Shown here: piece after piece, positions 53,055-60,975 of the stretch
Position numbering within the stretch: position 1 is the first letter of the stretch
Layout of the letters: each line of letters opens with the position of its first letter
NCBI RefSeq assembly: GCF_015709455.1
Contig: NZ_JADNQW010000005.1
Coordinates: 434,001 to 498,000, forward strand
Reading direction: 5' to 3'
Length of the DNA stretch: 64,000 nucleotides
DNA from: Methylosinus sp. H3A
GTDB taxonomy: Bacteria; Pseudomonadota; Alphaproteobacteria; Rhizobiales; Beijerinckiaceae
Position numbers and translations under genes: made by a program
The notes under the pieces: generated by a model
Told to the model about the DNA's origin: nothing
Database searches by the model: none
Seen by the model: the letters and a program-made list of their open reading frames with translations, nothing else

Positions 53055-53794
53055 TGAGCGACGCGCGCGGCGTCTCCGGTTTCGGTTTTTTCGAGCATGG
53101 CCTCGATCGTCAGGCGATAGAGGCGGCCTACGCGCGCTGGGCGCCTGTCTATGACCTCGTCTTCTCCAATGTGCTCGGCCCCGGACGGCGGGCCGTGGCG
53201 ACGATCGCCTCGCGCGCCGACGGCCGCATATTGGACGTCGGCGTCGGCACCGGCCTCGAGCTGCCCATGTTCCGCGACAAGGCGCGCGTCGTCGGCGTCG
53301 ATCTCTCCGAGCATATGCTGCAGCGCGCCTCCGCCCGCGTCGCCCGCGAGGGGTTGACCAATGTCGCCGGCCTCGCCCGCATGGACGCGAACCGGCTCGC
53401 CTTCGCGGACGCCAGCTTCGCCTGCGTCGTCGCGCCCTATCTGCTGACCGTCGTGCCCGACCCGGAGGAGACGCTGGACGAGTTCGCCCGCGTCGTGCGG
53501 CCGGGCGGCGAGATCGTGCTCGTCAATCATGTGAGCTCGCAGGAGTGGCCGATGTCGGCGCTGGAGGGGCTCATCGGCGAGAGCTTTTCGGCGACGCTCG
53601 GCTGGCGGCCGCAATTTCCGTGGTCGATCATCGGCGACTGGATCGACCAGCGCCGCGACATGCGGCTGACCGAGCGGCGCGTGCTGCCGCCCTTCGGCCT
53701 GTTCACTCTGACGCGCATCGAGCGCCTCGCCCGCTGGGGCGAGCACTCGCGCCGGCCCTATCGCGAGCGCCGGCGGCCGTTCGAGCACGCGTGA
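53051..53794 (+). CDS. pmtA: Phosphatidylethanolamine N-methyltransferase, PmtA-like
   Basis: 247 residues. Class I SAM-dependent methyltransferase: motif [16 protein letters not shown], acidic end of strand 2 [11 protein letters not shown], and [19 protein letters not shown]. The opening [26 protein letters not shown] matches the Rhodobacter/Agrobacterium-type PmtA that makes phosphatidylcholine by three methylations of phosphatidylethanolamine. Substrate assignment is by similarity. No transmembrane segments are seen; such enzymes bind the inner leaflet from the cytoplasm. It follows mnmA with a 4-base overlap. Confidence 0.87.
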   Translation: MMSDARGVSGFGFFEHGLDRQAIEAAYARWAPVYDLVFSNVLGPGRRAVATIASRADGRILDVGVGTGLELPMFRDKARVVGVDLSEHMLQRASARVAREGLTNVAGLARMDANRLAFADASFACVVAPYLLTVVPDPEETLDEFARVVRPGGEIVLVNHVSSQEWPMSALEGLIGESFSATLGWRPQFPWSIIGDWIDQRRDMRLTERRVLPPFGLFTLTRIERLARWGEHSRRPYRERRRPFEHA

Positions 53795-53809
53795 CCGGGG
53801 CCACCCAGT

Positions 53810-54115
53810 TCACACGAGCTCGAACCGCAATCGTCGGCCGACGACTTTCGCCGCCCGCACGAGAGTTTCCAGCGTCGCGCTATTGTTTTTGGGGTCGAGC
53901 AGCCGGTCGATCTGAGCGCGGCTCGTCTCCATCATCTCGGCCATCCGCGCTTTGGTGATGCCCTTTTTCTTCATCTCGGCGGAAAGCTGCGCGGCAATCA
54001 CTTCTTTGATCGCTGCGGCAGTGACCTCCTCACGAAGGCCCTGCTCATCCAGCCAGCTCTCGAAAGTCGAGCCGATATGCGGATTTTCTCGGGAGCTTTC
54101 CTTTTTCGTCACCAT
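53810..54115 (-). CDS. Antitoxin of a RelE/HigB-type pair (helix-turn-helix)
   Basis: 101 residues from ATG at 54115 (MVTKKESSRENPHIGSTFES). The HTH is in ITKARMAEMMETSRAQIDRLL, followed by DPKNNSATLETLVRAAKVVGRRLRFEL; the preceding part LREEVTAAAIKEVIAAQLSAE is a helical arm. This is the layout of antitoxins that partner Gp49-like toxins (PF05973). It starts 7 bases inside the upstream toxin gene. It probably autoregulates through the operator at 54476-54491. Confidence 0.87.
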   Translation of the reverse strand: MVTKKESSRENPHIGSTFESWLDEQGLREEVTAAAIKEVIAAQLSAEMKKKGITKARMAEMMETSRAQIDRLLDPKNNSATLETLVRAAKVVGRRLRFELV

Positions 54116-54462
54116 GATGCGACCTCTTTCAGCCTTTGTCGCGCGAGCGTCAGCTCTTCCCCCGGCGTACGTTGGGTCTTCTTGATGAACGCATGCAAGG
54201 CGATCAAACGGCCCTCGTGAAAACCGAACAATACGCGGGCCTCCCGTCTGCTCGACAGAGACGAGCGAACTTCCCACAAGCCGCCGCTCAGAGCGCGGCA
54301 CAGGGGCAAGCCGACCGGCCAGCCGAACTGAACCTTCATCATGTCGCGCCCGATCGCCCGACGATCGTCGAGCGGCAATTCGTTCAGCCATTCGCGCACG
54401 GGCTCCCGGCCGGCAATCGTGCGCCAGAAACGGAGCGGGATCGGCTCGAAGCTCTCTGTCAT
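54109..54462 (-). CDS. Gp49-like toxin of the RelE/HigB superfamily (PF05973)
   Basis: 117 residues from ATG at 54462; the open frame extends to 54501 across the operator. The sequence shows PLRFWRTIAGREPVREWLNELP, the invariant basic core GGLWEVRSSLSSRREARVLFGFHEG, and ALHAFIKKTQRTPGEELTLARQR, which are the features of phage-Gp49-like toxins. These are mRNA interferases by family knowledge. It overlaps the antitoxin gene by 7 bases, toxin first, as in the other pair of this window, although the two toxins are of different subfamilies. Confidence 0.87.
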   Translation of the reverse strand: MTESFEPIPLRFWRTIAGREPVREWLNELPLDDRRAIGRDMMKVQFGWPVGLPLCRALSGGLWEVRSSLSSRREARVLFGFHEGRLIALHAFIKKTQRTPGEELTLARQRLKEVASW

Positions 54463-54475
54463 CGAGCGAAGTGGT

Positions 54476-54491
54476 GTATCAAAAAAGATAC
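54476..54491. promoter_or_regulatory. Operator of the second toxin-antitoxin pair
   Basis: GTATC (54476-54480), AAAAAA, GATAC (54487-54491): a symmetrical site of 16 bp with a rigid A-tract centre, 14 bases before the toxin start. An A-tract between half-sites often bends DNA and helps HTH dimers bind. Confidence 0.55.
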
Positions 54492-54567
54492 GCGCGCGCA
54501 AGCGATGCGCCGCCGCCTCTGGCGTTCCCGCCCAGTCGGGATTACATTGTCGGAGCGGCGCTGCGGG

Positions 54568-54725
54568 GTGCGTGTCGGACTTTAATTCCCCGGGGCCTTA
54601 TCGATCTCTAAGGGAGCTGTCCCTGACCTTGCCCGTGGGCTCGGTCACTACGGCGCCCACCTACGTTGTAGGTTCCCGGGATCGATGTCCCACGGCTCAC
54701 GCGGCCCGCACTTCACACTATCGGA
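54568..54725 (+). ncRNA. ssrS: 6S RNA
   Basis: About 160 nt directly before the 5-formyl-THF cyclo-ligase gene, the usual site of 6S RNA in proteobacteria. The sequence shows strings typical of alphaproteobacterial 6S RNA: CCCCGGGGCCTTATCGATC, GGGAGCTGTCCCTGACCTTG, GCGCCCACCTACGTTGTAGG, then GATCGATGTCCCACGGCTC. The paired closing strands GATCGATG and TATCGATC flank the large open bubble. 6S RNA holds sigma-70 RNA polymerase and is used as a template for product RNAs. The exact ends are estimated. Confidence 0.8.
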
Positions 54726-54740
54726 CGCCAGAACGCTTAC

Positions 54741-55334
54741 ATGACCGCCGTCGACGCCAAGACCGAACTGCGCCGGCGGACGCTCTCCCGCCGCGACCTC
54801 GTCTCCCATGAGGAGGCCCACGCCGCCTCTCTGCGCGTGGCCGAACGCGCGCTGGCTCTGGTCCGCGAATTCGCGCCGCGCGCGCCCGAGACCGGGGAAG
54901 TCGTCTCGGTCTATTGGCCGATTCGCAGCGAGCTCAACACCCGCCCGCTCATCGAGGCGCTGGCCGCCGCGAAGATCGCCACCGCCCTGCCGGTGATGAC
55001 GGCCGTGAAACGCCCGCTGATCTTCCGCGCCTTCACGCCCGGCGACGATCTGGTGAAGGGCCCCTTCGGCCTTTCCGAGCCCCCCGAGACGCAGCCCTCC
55101 TTCGATCCCGACATCGTTTTCTCGCCGCTCGCCGCCTTCGACCGCAAGGGTTATCGGCTCGGCTATGGCGGAGGCATTTATGACGCGACGCTCTCGCAGC
55201 TTCGCGCGAAAAAGCGCATCGTCGCCGTCGGCGTCGCCTACGCTTGCCAGGAGACCGACGCCGTGCCGACCGAGCCGCATGACCAGAAGCTGGATTTTCT
55301 GCTGACGGAGCAGGAGTTGATCGCGTTCTCGTGA
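54741..55334 (+). CDS. 5-formyltetrahydrofolate cyclo-ligase
   Basis: 197 residues. It converts 5-formyl-THF to 5,10-methenyl-THF with ATP. Visible are the N-terminal RRRTLSRRDLVSHEEAHAAS, the folate-binding region PVMTAVKRPLIFRAF, and GYRLGYGGGIYDATLSQL, the Gly-rich nucleotide loop, with KLDFLLTEQ near the end. The gene follows 6S RNA (ygfA in E. coli) and both may share a transcript that is processed. A perfect 20-bp hairpin lies downstream. Confidence 0.92.
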   Translation: MTAVDAKTELRRRTLSRRDLVSHEEAHAASLRVAERALALVREFAPRAPETGEVVSVYWPIRSELNTRPLIEALAAAKIATALPVMTAVKRPLIFRAFTPGDDLVKGPFGLSEPPETQPSFDPDIVFSPLAAFDRKGYRLGYGGGIYDATLSQLRAKKRIVAVGVAYACQETDAVPTEPHDQKLDFLLTEQELIAFS

Positions 55335-55370
55335 CGCGTCTTCGCGTCGCCGCGTCAGCCGAATCTCGAC

Positions 55371-55413
55371 GCGCTTCTTCCTTCTCCCGCCCTGCGGGAG
55401 AAGGAAGAAGCGC
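55371..55413 (+). terminator. Strong hairpin after cyclo-ligase gene (CTTCTCCC/GGGAGAAG type)
   Basis: GCGCTTCTTCCTTCTCCCGC (55371-55390) and GCGGGAGAAGGAAGAAGCGC (55394-55413): perfect 20-bp arms around a 3-nt loop, followed by CCTTTTC. It probably ends the 6S/cyclo-ligase transcript before glnE. Its core is shared with three other palindromes in the window. Confidence 0.75.
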
Positions 55414-55441
55414 CCTTTTCTGAGAGCCGGTCGCAATCCCG

Positions 55442-58402
55442 ATGAGCGCAGGGTACGGACGAAAAATGCCCCTGACGAATTCCGCCCGTTCCCTCCTCTC
55501 CCGCGCCAGCCGCATCATCGAGCCCATCGACCGCGCCCACGCCGAGGCGGCGCTCGCACGCGTGCAGGAGCGGGACTCCGCCGGCGCGCTCGCGGCCGTG
55601 CTCGCGGCGCATGAGAATGCGCGCCCGCTGCTCGAGGGCGCGCTCGGCTCCTCGCCCTATCTCACCGAGCTTTCCGCCCGCGATCCGGCCCGGCTCGCGC
55701 GCCTGCTCGAGACCGATCCGGACGCGAGCCTCGCGCGGCTCGTCGAGGCGACGCAGGGCGCGGCGAAGGGCGTCGCCGACGAGGCGGAGCTGATGCGCGC
55801 GCTGCGGCGCGCCAAGCAGGAGGGCGCGCTTCTCATCGCGCTCGCCGATCTCTCCAAGGCCTGGGAGACGACGGAGGCGACCGCCGCGCTCACGCGGCTC
55901 GCCGACGCCGCGCTCGCTGCGGCCATCGCCTTCACGCTGCGCGAAGCGGCGGCCGCCGGCAAGCTCGAGCTCTATGACCAGCGCATGCCGGAGCGCGGCT
56001 GCGGCTGGATATTCCTCGCCATGGGCAAGGAAGGCGCCGATGAGCTCAATTATTCCTCCGACATAGACATCATTGTCCTCTTCGACCGCACGCGCGCGCG
56101 CGTCGCCGCGCCTGCCGAAGATGTCGATCTCTTCGTCAAAATGACGAAACGCGTGGTCCGCATTCTCTCCGAGATCACGCCGGACGGCTATGTGTTCCGC
56201 GTCGATCTGCGCCTGCGTCCCGACCCCGGCGCGACGCCCATCGCCATACCGCTCGAGGCGGCCTTCTCTTACTATGAGAGCATGGGCCAGAATTGGGAGC
56301 GCGCCGCTTTCATCAAGGCGCGCGCCGCCGCCGGCGACATTCCCGCCGGCGAGACATTTCTGAAAGAGCTCGCGCCTTTCGTCTGGCGCAAGAATTTCGA
56401 TTTCGCCGCCATCGCCGATGTGCATTCGATCAAGCGGCAGATTCACGCCTTCAAGGGCCATGGCGAGATCACCGCGCTCGGCCATGATTTGAAGCTCGGC
56501 CGCGGCGGCATTCGCGAGATCGAATTTTTCGCGCAGACGCAGCAGCTCATCACCGGCGGACGCAATCCCGCGCTACGCGGCCGGGCGACATTGGAGACGC
56601 TGGACGCGCTCGTCGCCAATGGCTGGATCGAGCCGCGCGTGCGCGATGAGCTTTCGGAAGCCTATCTCTTCTTGCGTGACGTCGAGCACCGAATCCAAAT
56701 GGTCGCCGACAAGCAGACGCATGTTTTGCCGCGCGACGAAAAAGAGGCGCTGCGCATCGCGCGCATGGCTGGCTTCGCCACGCTCGAAGAGTTCACGCGC
56801 GCGCTGGTGGCGCGGCTGGAAACAGTGCAGAGCCATTATTCGCGCCTGTTCGAGAGCGCGCCGCAACTCTCCTCGCAGACGGGCAATCTCGTCTTCACCG
56901 GCGGCGAGGACGATCCCGGCACGCTCGAGACTCTGGAGCGCCTCGGCTTCGCGCATCCCAAGACGGTGACGGAAACCATTCGCGGCTGGCATTTCGGCCG
57001 CTACGCCGCGACGCGCTCCACAAAGGCGCGCGAACGCCTGACCGAGCTGACGCCGGCGCTGCTCGAGGCGCTGGCCGCGACAGAGAACGCCGACAAGGCC
57101 TTTCTCGCTTTCGACAGGCTGCTCGCGGGCCTGCCCGCCGGCGTGCAATTATTCTCGGTGCTGGTCTCCAATCCGCGCCTGTTGCGCCTGCTGACGGCAA
57201 TCACCGGCGCGGCGCCCAAGCTGGCTGCGACGATCTCGCGGCGCCCGCGCGTGCTCGACGCCGTGCTGGAGCCGGCCTTTTTCGAGCATCTGCCGGGCGA
57301 AGCCGAGCTCGCCGCCTCGCTCGAGCGCGGCCTCGCCGAAACGCGCAGCTATGAAGAGGCGCTCGACGCCGCGCGCGTCTTCGGCCAGGAGCAAAAATTT
57401 CTCGTCGGCGTGCGGATATTGACCGGCGCGCTCTCCGTGGCGGAGGCGGGCCTCGCCTATGCGCGTCTCGCCGAATGCGTCATCGCCGCGCTGCTGCCGC
57501 GCGTCGAGGCGGAATTCGCCCGTACGCATGGGCACATAGAGGGAGGCGGCGCGGCCGTCGTCGCGCTCGGCAAGCTCGGCGGACGCGAGATGACCGCCGC
57601 TTCCGATCTCGATCTCATGCTGCTCTATGACGCCGATCCGCACGCCGAGTCGGATGGCGAACGTCCGCTCGCCGCGGCGGCCTATTATGCGCGCCTCACG
57701 CAGCGATTGATCGCCGCCCTCTCCGCGCCGATGGCGCAAGGCCTGCTCTACGAAGTAGATTTCCGCCTGCGTCCCTCTGGCGGCAAGGGGCCGCTCGCCG
57801 TGAGCCTGCGCGCCTTCGAGGATTATCACGCGAACGAGGCCTGGACCTGGGAGCATATGGCGCTGACGAGGGCGCGCGTCGTCGCCGGCGCGCGCGATTT
57901 CGCCGCGACGGTCGAGACCGCGATCCGCGACGCTCTGACGCGTCCGCGCGAAAATGAAAAGCTCGCCGCCGACGTGCGCGACATGCGCGCGCGGCTCGAA
58001 AGGGATAAGCCCGCAAAGAGCCTGTGGGATTTGAAACAGGCGCGGGGCGGCCTCGTCGATGTGGAATTCATCGCGCAATATCTGCAGCTTCGTTACGCGG
58101 CGGCGCATCCCGACATTCTCTCTCCGACGACGCGCATCGCGCTGGAGCGTCTGTGCGATCGCGGCCTCCTCGACGCGGAAGCGGCGACGACGCTCGCGCA
58201 GGCGGCCTCGCTCTACCAAGGTCTCACGCAGCTGCTGAGGCTCGCCATCGACAGCGACTTCGACCCCGCCGAAGCGCCGCGCGGACTCGTCGAGCTCCTG
58301 TTGCGGGCGGGCGAATCGCCGGATATGAAACAGCTCGAAGCCCTGCTCGCAGAGACCGAGACAAACACTCGCGCGCTCTTCGTTTCCCTGCTCGGCGCGT
58401 GA
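55442..58402 (+). CDS. glnE: Bifunctional glutamine synthetase adenylyltransferase/deadenylyltransferase
   Basis: 986 residues from ATG at 55442; an internal ATG at 55466 (MPLTNSARSLL) is equally possible. GlnE adds and removes AMP on glutamine synthetase according to PII and glutamine. There are two nucleotidyltransferase domains with the same signature: GKEGADELNYSSDIDIIVLFD (N-terminal, deadenylylation) and GKLGGREMTAASDLDLMLLYD (C-terminal, adenylylation). Each is followed by its helical GlnD_UR_UTase-like part, with GRGGIREIEFFAQTQQL and ARGGLVDVEFIAQYLQL. The length is full. The next gene is the PPIase, 151 bases on. Confidence 0.95.
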   Translation: MSAGYGRKMPLTNSARSLLSRASRIIEPIDRAHAEAALARVQERDSAGALAAVLAAHENARPLLEGALGSSPYLTELSARDPARLARLLETDPDASLARLVEATQGAAKGVADEAELMRALRRAKQEGALLIALADLSKAWETTEATAALTRLADAALAAAIAFTLREAAAAGKLELYDQRMPERGCGWIFLAMGKEGADELNYSSDIDIIVLFDRTRARVAAPAEDVDLFVKMTKRVVRILSEITPDGYVFRVDLRLRPDPGATPIAIPLEAAFSYYESMGQNWERAAFIKARAAAGDIPAGETFLKELAPFVWRKNFDFAAIADVHSIKRQIHAFKGHGEITALGHDLKLGRGGIREIEFFAQTQQLITGGRNPALRGRATLETLDALVANGWIEPRVRDELSEAYLFLRDVEHRIQMVADKQTHVLPRDEKEALRIARMAGFATLEEFTRALVARLETVQSHYSRLFESAPQLSSQTGNLVFTGGEDDPGTLETLERLGFAHPKTVTETIRGWHFGRYAATRSTKARERLTELTPALLEALAATENADKAFLAFDRLLAGLPAGVQLFSVLVSNPRLLRLLTAITGAAPKLAATISRRPRVLDAVLEPAFFEHLPGEAELAASLERGLAETRSYEEALDAARVFGQEQKFLVGVRILTGALSVAEAGLAYARLAECVIAALLPRVEAEFARTHGHIEGGGAAVVALGKLGGREMTAASDLDLMLLYDADPHAESDGERPLAAAAYYARLTQRLIAALSAPMAQGLLYEVDFRLRPSGGKGPLAVSLRAFEDYHANEAWTWEHMALTRARVVAGARDFAATVETAIRDALTRPRENEKLAADVRDMRARLERDKPAKSLWDLKQARGGLVDVEFIAQYLQLRYAAAHPDILSPTTRIALERLCDRGLLDAEAATTLAQAASLYQGLTQLLRLAIDSDFDPAEAPRGLVELLLRAGESPDMKQLEALLAETETNTRALFVSLLGA

Positions 58403-58504
58403 AGCCTACAAATTCACTGAAGAATTCGTTAGAGATGATCCGATTTCGTCCGCGCCTTCCGAAAAATCCGTTTCCCCTTTGCGCGGACTTGCTCTAGTGG
58501 ACCC

Positions 58505-58533
58505 CCTGTCGCGACAGGCCTCTCCGCCTGTCG
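58505..58533 (+). promoter_or_regulatory. Alternative hairpins in the PPIase leader
   Basis: CCTGTCG (58505-58511) pairs with CGACAGG (58512-58518), the arms forming a 14-bp palindrome. The same CGACAGG can instead pair with CCTGTCG at 58527-58533 around CCTCTCCG, giving a hairpin followed by CTCTTTTGTT. The two foldings exclude each other, as in an antiterminator/terminator switch. GGAG of the start codon lies 11 bases beyond. Confidence 0.45.
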
Positions 58534-58553
58534 CTCTTTTGTTGGAGACCAAC

Positions 58554-59438
58554 ATGCCTCACCTCAAGACCACGCGTCTCGGCAGCCGGGGCGTCCTCGC
58601 CGCGATCGGCGTCTGCGCCCTGCTGGCGATGGGCGCGGCCTCGGCGCAGGCCAAGGTTCTCGCCAAGGTCAATGGCGTCGACATCACCGACGAAGACGTG
58701 AAAATCGCGCTCGACGATCTCGGCGCCGGTCTGCCGCGGCAATTGGAAGGCAAGGCGCGCGAGAATTACATTCTCGATTTCCTCATCGACGAGCAGCTCG
58801 TGGTGCAGAAGGCGCAGCGCGACAAGCTCGGCGAGACCCCGGATTTCGCCAAGAAGCTCGCCTATCTGCGCGACAAGGCGCTGATGGAGGCCCTGCTCGG
58901 CAAGGTCTCCAAGGACGCGACCACCGAGGCCGCCGTCAAGAAGACCTATGACGAGGCCGCCAAGAATCAGAAGCCCGAGACCGAGATCCACGCTCACCAC
59001 ATTCTGGTGACCACCGAGGACGAGGCCAAGGCCGCGCACAAGCGCGTGAAGGGCGGCGAGGATTTCGGCAAAGTCGCCACCGAGCTCTCCAAGGATACGG
59101 GCGCGCAGGGCGGCGATCTCGGCTGGTTCACCAAGGACCGCATGGTGCCGGAGTTCGGCGAGGCGGCCTTCAAGCTCGAGCCGGGGCAGATCTCCGATCC
59201 GGTGAAGACGCAATTCGGCTGGCACGTCATCAAGTTGGACGAGAAGCGCCCGAAAGTCTTCCCGCCGCTCGACCAGGTGCGCGACCAGGTTTCCCGCTAT
59301 GTGGCGCAGAAGGCCCAGTCGGACCTCATCGTCGAGCTGCGCCAGGGCGCCAAGATCGAGCGCACCGAGGCGCCGCCCGCCGAGGCCAAGCCCGGCGACA
59401 AGCCCGCCGAGGCCAAGCCGGCGGAAAAAAAGAAATAG
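58554..59438 (+). CDS. Periplasmic parvulin-type peptidyl-prolyl isomerase
   Basis: 294 residues from ATG at 58554, preceded by GGAG. A signal peptide (about 1-33, MGAASAQA) leads to a SurA-N-like helical part (about 34-130) and a rotamase (parvulin) domain at about 145-240: IHAHHILVTTEDEAKAAHK, GGDLGWFTKDRMVPEFGEAAF, GWHVIKLDEKRP. The end is a Lys/Pro/Ala-rich tail (AEAKPGDKPAEAKPAEKKK). It assists folding of exported proteins. In some alphaproteobacteria it is encoded next to secA and argJ; here it adjoins argJ only, separated by a 100-base gap with a hairpin. Confidence 0.88.
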   Translation: MPHLKTTRLGSRGVLAAIGVCALLAMGAASAQAKVLAKVNGVDITDEDVKIALDDLGAGLPRQLEGKARENYILDFLIDEQLVVQKAQRDKLGETPDFAKKLAYLRDKALMEALLGKVSKDATTEAAVKKTYDEAAKNQKPETEIHAHHILVTTEDEAKAAHKRVKGGEDFGKVATELSKDTGAQGGDLGWFTKDRMVPEFGEAAFKLEPGQISDPVKTQFGWHVIKLDEKRPKVFPPLDQVRDQVSRYVAQKAQSDLIVELRQGAKIERTEAPPAEAKPGDKPAEAKPAEKKK

Positions 59439-59465
59439 TCATCGGACGGTTGTGAGTGGGGGGTA

Positions 59466-59486
59466 GTGAGTGGGGAAGCCACTCAC
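59466..59486. terminator. Hairpin between PPIase and argJ
   Basis: GTGAGTGG (59466-59473) and CCACTCAC (59479-59486) with a 5-nt loop, preceded by a second GTGAGTGG copy (59451-59458) and followed by a C/T-rich stretch. It may be a repeat-derived terminator. Confidence 0.5.
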
Positions 59487-59539
59487 GCTCGCCACTCTAT
59501 CCCCCTTCGCTCTCGCTTTTTCAGGATCTACACCGAGCC

Positions 59540-60787
59540 ATGGCCAAGGCCGCTCCCGTTTCGCCGCTCGCCCCCAAGACCTATCCCGACATTCCGCCGA
59601 TCGAAGGCGTTCGCTTCGCCGTGGCGCAGGCCGGCATACGCTATGCCGGGCGCACCGACGTCATGCTCGCCCTCTTCGACGAGGGGACGCAGGTCGCCGG
59701 CGTGTTCACGCGCTCCAAATGTCCATCGGCTCCGGTCGACTGGTGCCGGGCGCGGCTCGATGGCGGCAAGGCGCGGGCGCTGCTCGTCAATTCCGGCAAC
59801 GCCAACGCCTTCACCGGCAAAGCGGGCAAGGAGGCGGCGAAGCTGTCCGCCAAGCTCGTCGCCGCCGCCGCCGGCGTGCCCGAGAAGCAGGTGTTCCTCG
59901 CCTCGACCGGCGTCATCGGCGAGCCGCTGGACGCCACGAAATTCGAGCCCGTGCTGGGCAAGCTCGTCACCGACGCGCGGGGCGAGGCGTGGCGCGAGGC
60001 GGCCTCCGCCATAATGACCACCGACACCTATCCCAAGCTCGCGACGCGCACAGCGCAGCTCGGCGATGTCGAGGTGCGGATCGCCGGCGTCGCCAAGGGC
60101 GCCGGCATGATCGCGCCCGATATGGCGACGATGCTCTCCTTCGTCTTCACCGACGCGCCGATCGACGCCGAAGTCCTGCAGAGCCTGCTGTCGAAATCGG
60201 TGCAAGGCTCGTTCAACGCGATCACCGTCGACAGCGACACCTCGACCTCGGACACGCTGCTGCTCTTCGCGACAGGCGCGGCGGCCGAGCGCGGCGCGCC
60301 CGTCATCGAGAAGGTGAGCGACCGCCGTCTCGAGGATTTCCGCCGCGCGCTGGACGAGGTGCTGCTCGATCTCGCCCACCAAGTGGTGAAGGACGGCGAG
60401 GGCGCGCGCAAATTCGTCGAAGTGACGGTGATCGGCGCCGAGAGCCCGAAGGCGGCCAAGCGCATCGCCCTCTCGATCGCCAATTCGCCGCTGGTGAAGA
60501 CGGCTGTGGCCGGCGAGGACGCCAATTGGGGCCGCGTGGTGATGGCGGTGGGCAAGTCCGGCGAGGCCGCCGATCGCGACAAGCTCTCCATCTGGTTCGG
60601 CGACATACGCGTCGCCCACAAGGGCCTGCGCGATCCCGATTACGACGAGGCGGAAGTCTCGCAGATCATGAAGCGCGACGAGATCGCCATTCATGTCGAC
60701 ATCGGCCTCGGCTCCGGCGCGGCGCGCGTTTGGACCTGCGATCTGACAAAGGAATATGTCGCGATCAACGGCGACTATCGGAGTTGA
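59540..60787 (+). CDS. argJ: Bifunctional glutamate N-acetyltransferase/amino-acid acetyltransferase ArgJ
   Basis: 415 residues from ATG at 59540. ArgJ transfers the acetyl group from N-acetylornithine to glutamate in the arginine cycle and may also make N-acetylglutamate from acetyl-CoA. The autocleavage site [17 protein letters not shown], with the Thr nucleophile in MATML, is intact, so alpha and beta chains should form. The [12 protein letters not shown] and [16 protein letters not shown] motifs are also present. It is the last of the rightward genes before the AT-rich TonB-receptor promoter. Confidence 0.94.
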   Translation: MAKAAPVSPLAPKTYPDIPPIEGVRFAVAQAGIRYAGRTDVMLALFDEGTQVAGVFTRSKCPSAPVDWCRARLDGGKARALLVNSGNANAFTGKAGKEAAKLSAKLVAAAAGVPEKQVFLASTGVIGEPLDATKFEPVLGKLVTDARGEAWREAASAIMTTDTYPKLATRTAQLGDVEVRIAGVAKGAGMIAPDMATMLSFVFTDAPIDAEVLQSLLSKSVQGSFNAITVDSDTSTSDTLLLFATGAAAERGAPVIEKVSDRRLEDFRRALDEVLLDLAHQVVKDGEGARKFVEVTVIGAESPKAAKRIALSIANSPLVKTAVAGEDANWGRVVMAVGKSGEAADRDKLSIWFGDIRVAHKGLRDPDYDEAEVSQIMKRDEIAIHVDIGLGSGAARVWTCDLTKEYVAINGDYRS

Positions 60788-60975
60788 GGTAGCCGTCCGC
60801 ACGACCCGCCGGCCAGCGGTCGATAAACCCACCTATTTTTATAAGTTTCTCGCGACCAAAAAACCGCTCCTCCCGAATTTCTCGCTGGGAATTCGGCAGG
60901 GCGGCGTTATCCGTCTTGCATAAACATATTTTAATAGTAGGATTATATATTATTGTTTTGAGGAGCATGCGTCTC
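60788..60975 (+). promoter_or_regulatory. AT-rich promoter region of the TonB receptor gene
   Basis: 60917-60960 is strikingly AT-rich for this genome (CATATTTTAATAG, GATTATATATTATTG), in contrast to the GC-rich genes on both sides. Possible -10 elements are TATATT or TATTAT. The ribosome binding site AGGAG (60961-60965) gives best spacing to ATG at 60976. Regulation by an iron or copper regulator is likely for such receptors, but no clear box was identified. Confidence 0.5.
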
